Source of the DNA: Streptomyces sp. AC512_CC834
GTDB taxonomy: Bacteria > Actinomycetota > Actinomycetes > Streptomycetales > Streptomycetaceae
DNA length: 64,000 bases
Direction: 5' to 3'
NCBI RefSeq assembly: GCF_019049325.1
Contig: NZ_JAGMUO010000039.1
Location: 35,157 to 99,156 of the forward strand
In this document: positions 63,301 through 64,000 of the stretch, in pieces
How the letters are laid out: every line of letters begins with the position of its first letter
How positions within the stretch are numbered: position 1 is the first letter of the stretch
Notes under the pieces: generated by a model
Told to the model about the DNA's origin: nothing
The model's input: only the letters and a program-made list of their open reading frames with translations
Databases searched by the model: none
Position numbers and translations under genes: made by a program

Positions 63301-63999
63301 TCCGACGTCGAGCGCATCGCCCTGATGTTCCAGCACCTCCTGCGCACCGTCGCCGACCGCCCGGCCCTGCCGCTCGCCCAGGTCGATCTGACCGCACCGG
63401 CCACGATCGCCGGAGCCGGCACACCCGGTGAACTCGGCGGTCTGCTCGGCACCTGGGACCCCTCGGTCCCCGAGGAGAGCCTCGGCGTCGTGGAACGGGT
63501 ACGCGCGGTGGCCGACCGCATCCCCGACGAGACCGCGGTGACGGACGCCGCCGGGTCCCTGACCTACCGCGAACTGATCGAGGCGGCCGGCGGTCTCTCG
63601 GCCCGCCTCGCCACGGCCGGTGTGACAACCGGCTCGGTGGTCGCCATGTGCGCCGACCCCGGGGTGCCGTTCGTGGCGGGTGTGCTGGGTGTGCTGGGGG
63701 CCGGCGGTGCCTATCTGCCGCTGGACCCGGCGGCTCCCGCCGCGCGCAACGCCGGCCTGCTCCGGGACAGCGGCGCCCGCCACCTGCTGATGGGGACCGC
63801 CTACGAGGCACAGGCCCGTGAGATCGCGGGCGGCGTCACCGTCCTGAGCCTGGAGGACTCCCTCACCGACCGGGCCGTGCCGCCCGCTGTCGGCGGTGGC
63901 CTGGATCTGGCGTATGTGATGTTCACGTCGGGTTCGACGGGTCGTCCGAAGGGGGCGATGGTGTCGCGGTCGGGGATGGTCAATCACCTGTGGGCGAAG
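57385..63999 (+). CDS. NRPS-A: starter C-A-T-E-C-A... (runs off the window)
   Basis: The frame is open from the ATG at 57385 (a second ATG at 57391) to the window end, about 2205 codons. Domains in order are: C1 (LPLTAAQAEIWF, MHHILADGF), of the starter type that accepts an acyl group from a separate carrier; A1 (YVMFTSGSTGRPKG; code read as DVWEMTADDK, no match that I recognise, its acidic positions hint at a basic side chain); T1 (LGGDSIRS); E (GHHLVVDGVSW, LIELEGHGRE, NYMGRF), making residue 1 D-configured; C2 (LPLTPLQQGM, HHILVDGWS), of the type that follows E; and the start of A2, cut just after core motif A3. It is co-transcribed with the sbnA-like gene. Confidence 0.9.
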   Translation, partial: MGMTENNAMTPNRGAVLPLTAAQAEIWFDEQFATGPLGYNMADYIDLRGPVDADLLGRALGRLGHEAEGLRVQFVEEDGAPGQIIRPLAQLPLKHLDFSGETEPLTAAGAWMRADHAEPLKVTDFPLFRGALIRLGPERHLLYLCMHHILADGFSRALLYPKLAALYTRLAAGTDARDLDADAIPAFHRLLDAERDYLDSPHVERDRAHWTARLTAGARGPAPELVSLSTRQPAPGRSALRHTARLSAETTGALHALAREGKVTLPVVLVAAAAAYTQRATGVDRPLLTLPVTGRVGAASREIPGMLANYLPLTVPVRPDATRTQLLRQAWVEVSGALKHQRYRGDRIRRDVGLRTDDRRPFGPFINVLNQDPALEFADACHGTVVNLSTGIVNDLIITVLNTADGTMEIHLDGNPELYTSAELAAHLARFEAFLGALATLPADRPVGRIGLGAPDEPLGLLGTWDRDAEQAAYEGLVERVRVVAATSPDTVAVSDGTQSVTYGQLTTRAAGVAARLRAAGMEPGAVVAMCADPGVPFVAGVLGVLGAGGAYLPLDPTAPAARNAGLLRDSGARHLLMGTAYEAQAREVADVVALPLADPVDAACDAGLPAIGHASDLAYVMFTSGSTGRPKGAMVSRSGMVNHLWAKVGDLDLVAGEVVVQNAPLTFDVSVWQMLAPLLVGGRVRVSGAELAADPAGLFAVVREEGVAVLEVVPSLLRAVLDAWDLDGRVPGLPGLRWLMVTGEALPGDLCERWLARFPGVPLMNAYGPTECSDDVTHAVVRAGDVLGGRVPIGGAVRNTRLYVLGDELQPVPVGVPGELYVGGAGVGRGYLDDPARTAGTFMADPFAGSGTRMYRTGDRVVQRPDGQLEFLERRDHQVKIRGRRVELGEIEAAVRGLDQVTDAAVAVVPDASGSPRLVGYLTGPRVDAGHVRDELAQLLPAYMIPVTWLVLDALPLTPNGKLDRKALPKPALAGQQAVRGPRTERERVLSGIFRDVLGTAEAGVDEDFFALGGDSIRSIQVVSRARAAGLALTTRDVFEHKTVAALARIASGADADTDAVRVPAVDGGVGAYDLTPIMGQLHEDTRDLTGPVVKYSQHVVVHVPASLDADLLDAALHAVVDHHDALRTRAGEPAPGLWHMEVLPRGALDGTLLTATAAAGGADGNDLLAFAERQAAAARARLAPSEAVMIQAVLIAPAPGAETGLLVLCGHHLVVDGVSWRILLPDLAAACAALAEGRTPGLAPVGTSYRDWSRLLTEQARTEVRGTELALWQRVLDGPDPLVGTRRLDPVKDVYGTRRTLRLELGPEVTGPLLTHVPAAFHAEVNDVLLTGLALAVADWRRRHGHTHYAQTLIELEGHGREQLTDSLDLSRTVGWFTSAFPVRLDPGDLDWDEVWAGGPALATALKRVKEQRRALPDRGVGHGLLRYLNPHAARVLATYDRPQLGFNYMGRFDARENRLWEPAGGDGVVGTGAHPGMPLPHLIDVTPATEDRHDGPYLIANWAWAGQTVAEEDARDIAETWFRTLGLLVRHYAGPGVGGRTPSDLPLVDLAQDEIEAYEAELADAGTALTDVLPLTPLQQGMLFHADYDREATDVYTLQIVAELEGDLEPAVLRAAGQALLDRHPNLRAAFRARPTGDPVQIVPDRAELPWQEADLRDLPEPRRTAELDRITEAERTRRFDLAAAPLLRFALVTHGEGRHRFIWTSHHILVDGWSMPLLVRELFALCRTDADGSLLPDPASYRSYLAWLAGQDRAAARAAWRGALDGVDTPTLLAPADPDRAPVLPYAVRAEVPRELTATLSDWARSQGLTLNTVVQGCWALLLGRLTGRQDVVFGAVTSGRPAEVPDVESMIGMFLTTVPVRVRLHPGASLAEHLRTVQDQQTALLPHEHLGLADIHKAAGLPGEVFDTVVLFENFPLDGAGPDEGADGTRVLLTEARDARHHPLSMAVFPGDALTLRLDYAPDLFTSSDVERIALMFQHLLRTVADRPALPLAQVDLTAPATIAGAGTPGELGGLLGTWDPSVPEESLGVVERVRAVADRIPDETAVTDAAGSLTYRELIEAAGGLSARLATAGVTTGSVVAMCADPGVPFVAGVLGVLGAGGAYLPLDPAAPAARNAGLLRDSGARHLLMGTAYEAQAREIAGGVTVLSLEDSLTDRAVPPAVGGGLDLAYVMFTSGSTGRPKGAMVSRSGMVNHLWAK
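58963..59155 (+). repeat. Direct repeat, copy 1 (A1 of NRPS-A, upstream block)
   Basis: About 190 bp, beginning near GTCGCCATGTGCGCC, recurs at 63641-63830 in A2 with only about two base differences plus the edges. The encoded segment runs from AMCADPGVPFVAG to LLMGTAYEAQARE. Confidence 0.9.
59231..59332 (+). repeat. Direct repeat, copy 1 (A1 of NRPS-A, A3-motif block)
   Basis: The block from GATCTGGCGTATGTGATG through GTGGGCGAAGG is identical to 63902-64000 in the second A domain. The copy in A2 continues beyond the window, so its full length is unknown. Confidence 0.9.
63641..63830 (+). repeat. Direct repeat, copy 2 (A2 of NRPS-A, upstream block)
   Basis: This is near-identical to 58963-59155. 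The differences seen are ACG/GCG in the segment after CTGGACCCG and GTC/ATC near the end. Confidence 0.9.
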
Positions 64000-64000
64000 G
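63902..64000 (+). repeat. Direct repeat, copy 2 (A2 of NRPS-A, A3-motif block)
   Basis: This block is identical over its visible 99 bp to the block starting at 59231. It ends with the window. Confidence 0.9.

Noticed and set aside
57241..63987. Very long minus-strand frames opposite NRPS-A (1261 and 946 codons)
   Set aside because: The plus strand in the same place has complete NRPS domain motifs. The minus frames contain only low-complexity His/Arg/Gly-rich sequence.

Overview
The window is very GC-rich DNA with the codon style of a Streptomyces chromosome. This is supported by a bldG-type anti-sigma antagonist identical in layout to the S. coelicolor protein, a TTG-started topA with a lysine-rich tail, a membrane domain fused to thymidylate kinase, and many GTGA or TGATG stop/start overlaps. 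Family assignments come from reading the translations; no search was run.

Region 1 (1-24063) is conserved core chromosome. It holds a Tad-type pilus/secretion operon (septum-site/CpaE-like end, TadA, TadB, TadC, a Flp-like DUF4244 protein and two TadE-like proteins), facing an MrfA/Hrq1-like helicase. Then come bldG and its anti-sigma partner, a membrane pyrophosphatase, a small lipoprotein, a methyltransferase, a small membrane protein, topA, the tmk fusion, DNA polymerase III delta prime and a tripeptidyl-aminopeptidase-like lipoprotein. The order resembles the S. coelicolor bldG-topA neighbourhood as I remember it.

Region 2 (24212-36892) starts at a tRNA-Thr(CGT) and looks accessory. It has a Suv3-like helicase with a zinc ribbon, an NB-ARC/TPR STAND ATPase with a Gln-Ala repeat, a GT-B-like protein of unknown role, a stand-alone Clp-N-like protein and a two-component pair. 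Remnants of a glycosyltransferase and a 2-hydroxyacid dehydrogenase follow.

Region 3 (about 37048-64000, running off the end) is a nonribosomal peptide cluster. NRPS-B (37163-44284) is C-A-T-C-A-T-TE. Its first adenylation code reads as glycine and its second as Phe-like. NRPS-A (57385 onward) is starter C-A-T-E-C-A and continues past the window. Between them are a SARP and a small LuxR-type regulator, then a tightly coupled operon: KAS III-like enzyme, ATP-grasp ligase, PLP decarboxylase, acyl carrier protein, Cys-less KAS-like protein, ACAD-tail protein, full acyl-CoA dehydrogenase and Sfp-type PPTase. An MmpL exporter and an SbnA-like 2,3-diaminopropionate synthase follow.

The main new observation is that three promoters of this cluster (before NRPS-B, the KAS operon and the sbnA-like gene) carry GTCAG repeats exactly 11 bp apart. 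Each set is followed 8 bp later by a -10-like hexamer, the architecture of SARP-activated promoters. The inferred logic is that the SARP switches on all three units. The ligase/ACP/decarboxylase set builds an amine-bearing acyl-ACP, KAS/ACAD enzymes may modify it, the starter C domain of NRPS-A takes it up, and NRPS-B releases the finished peptide.
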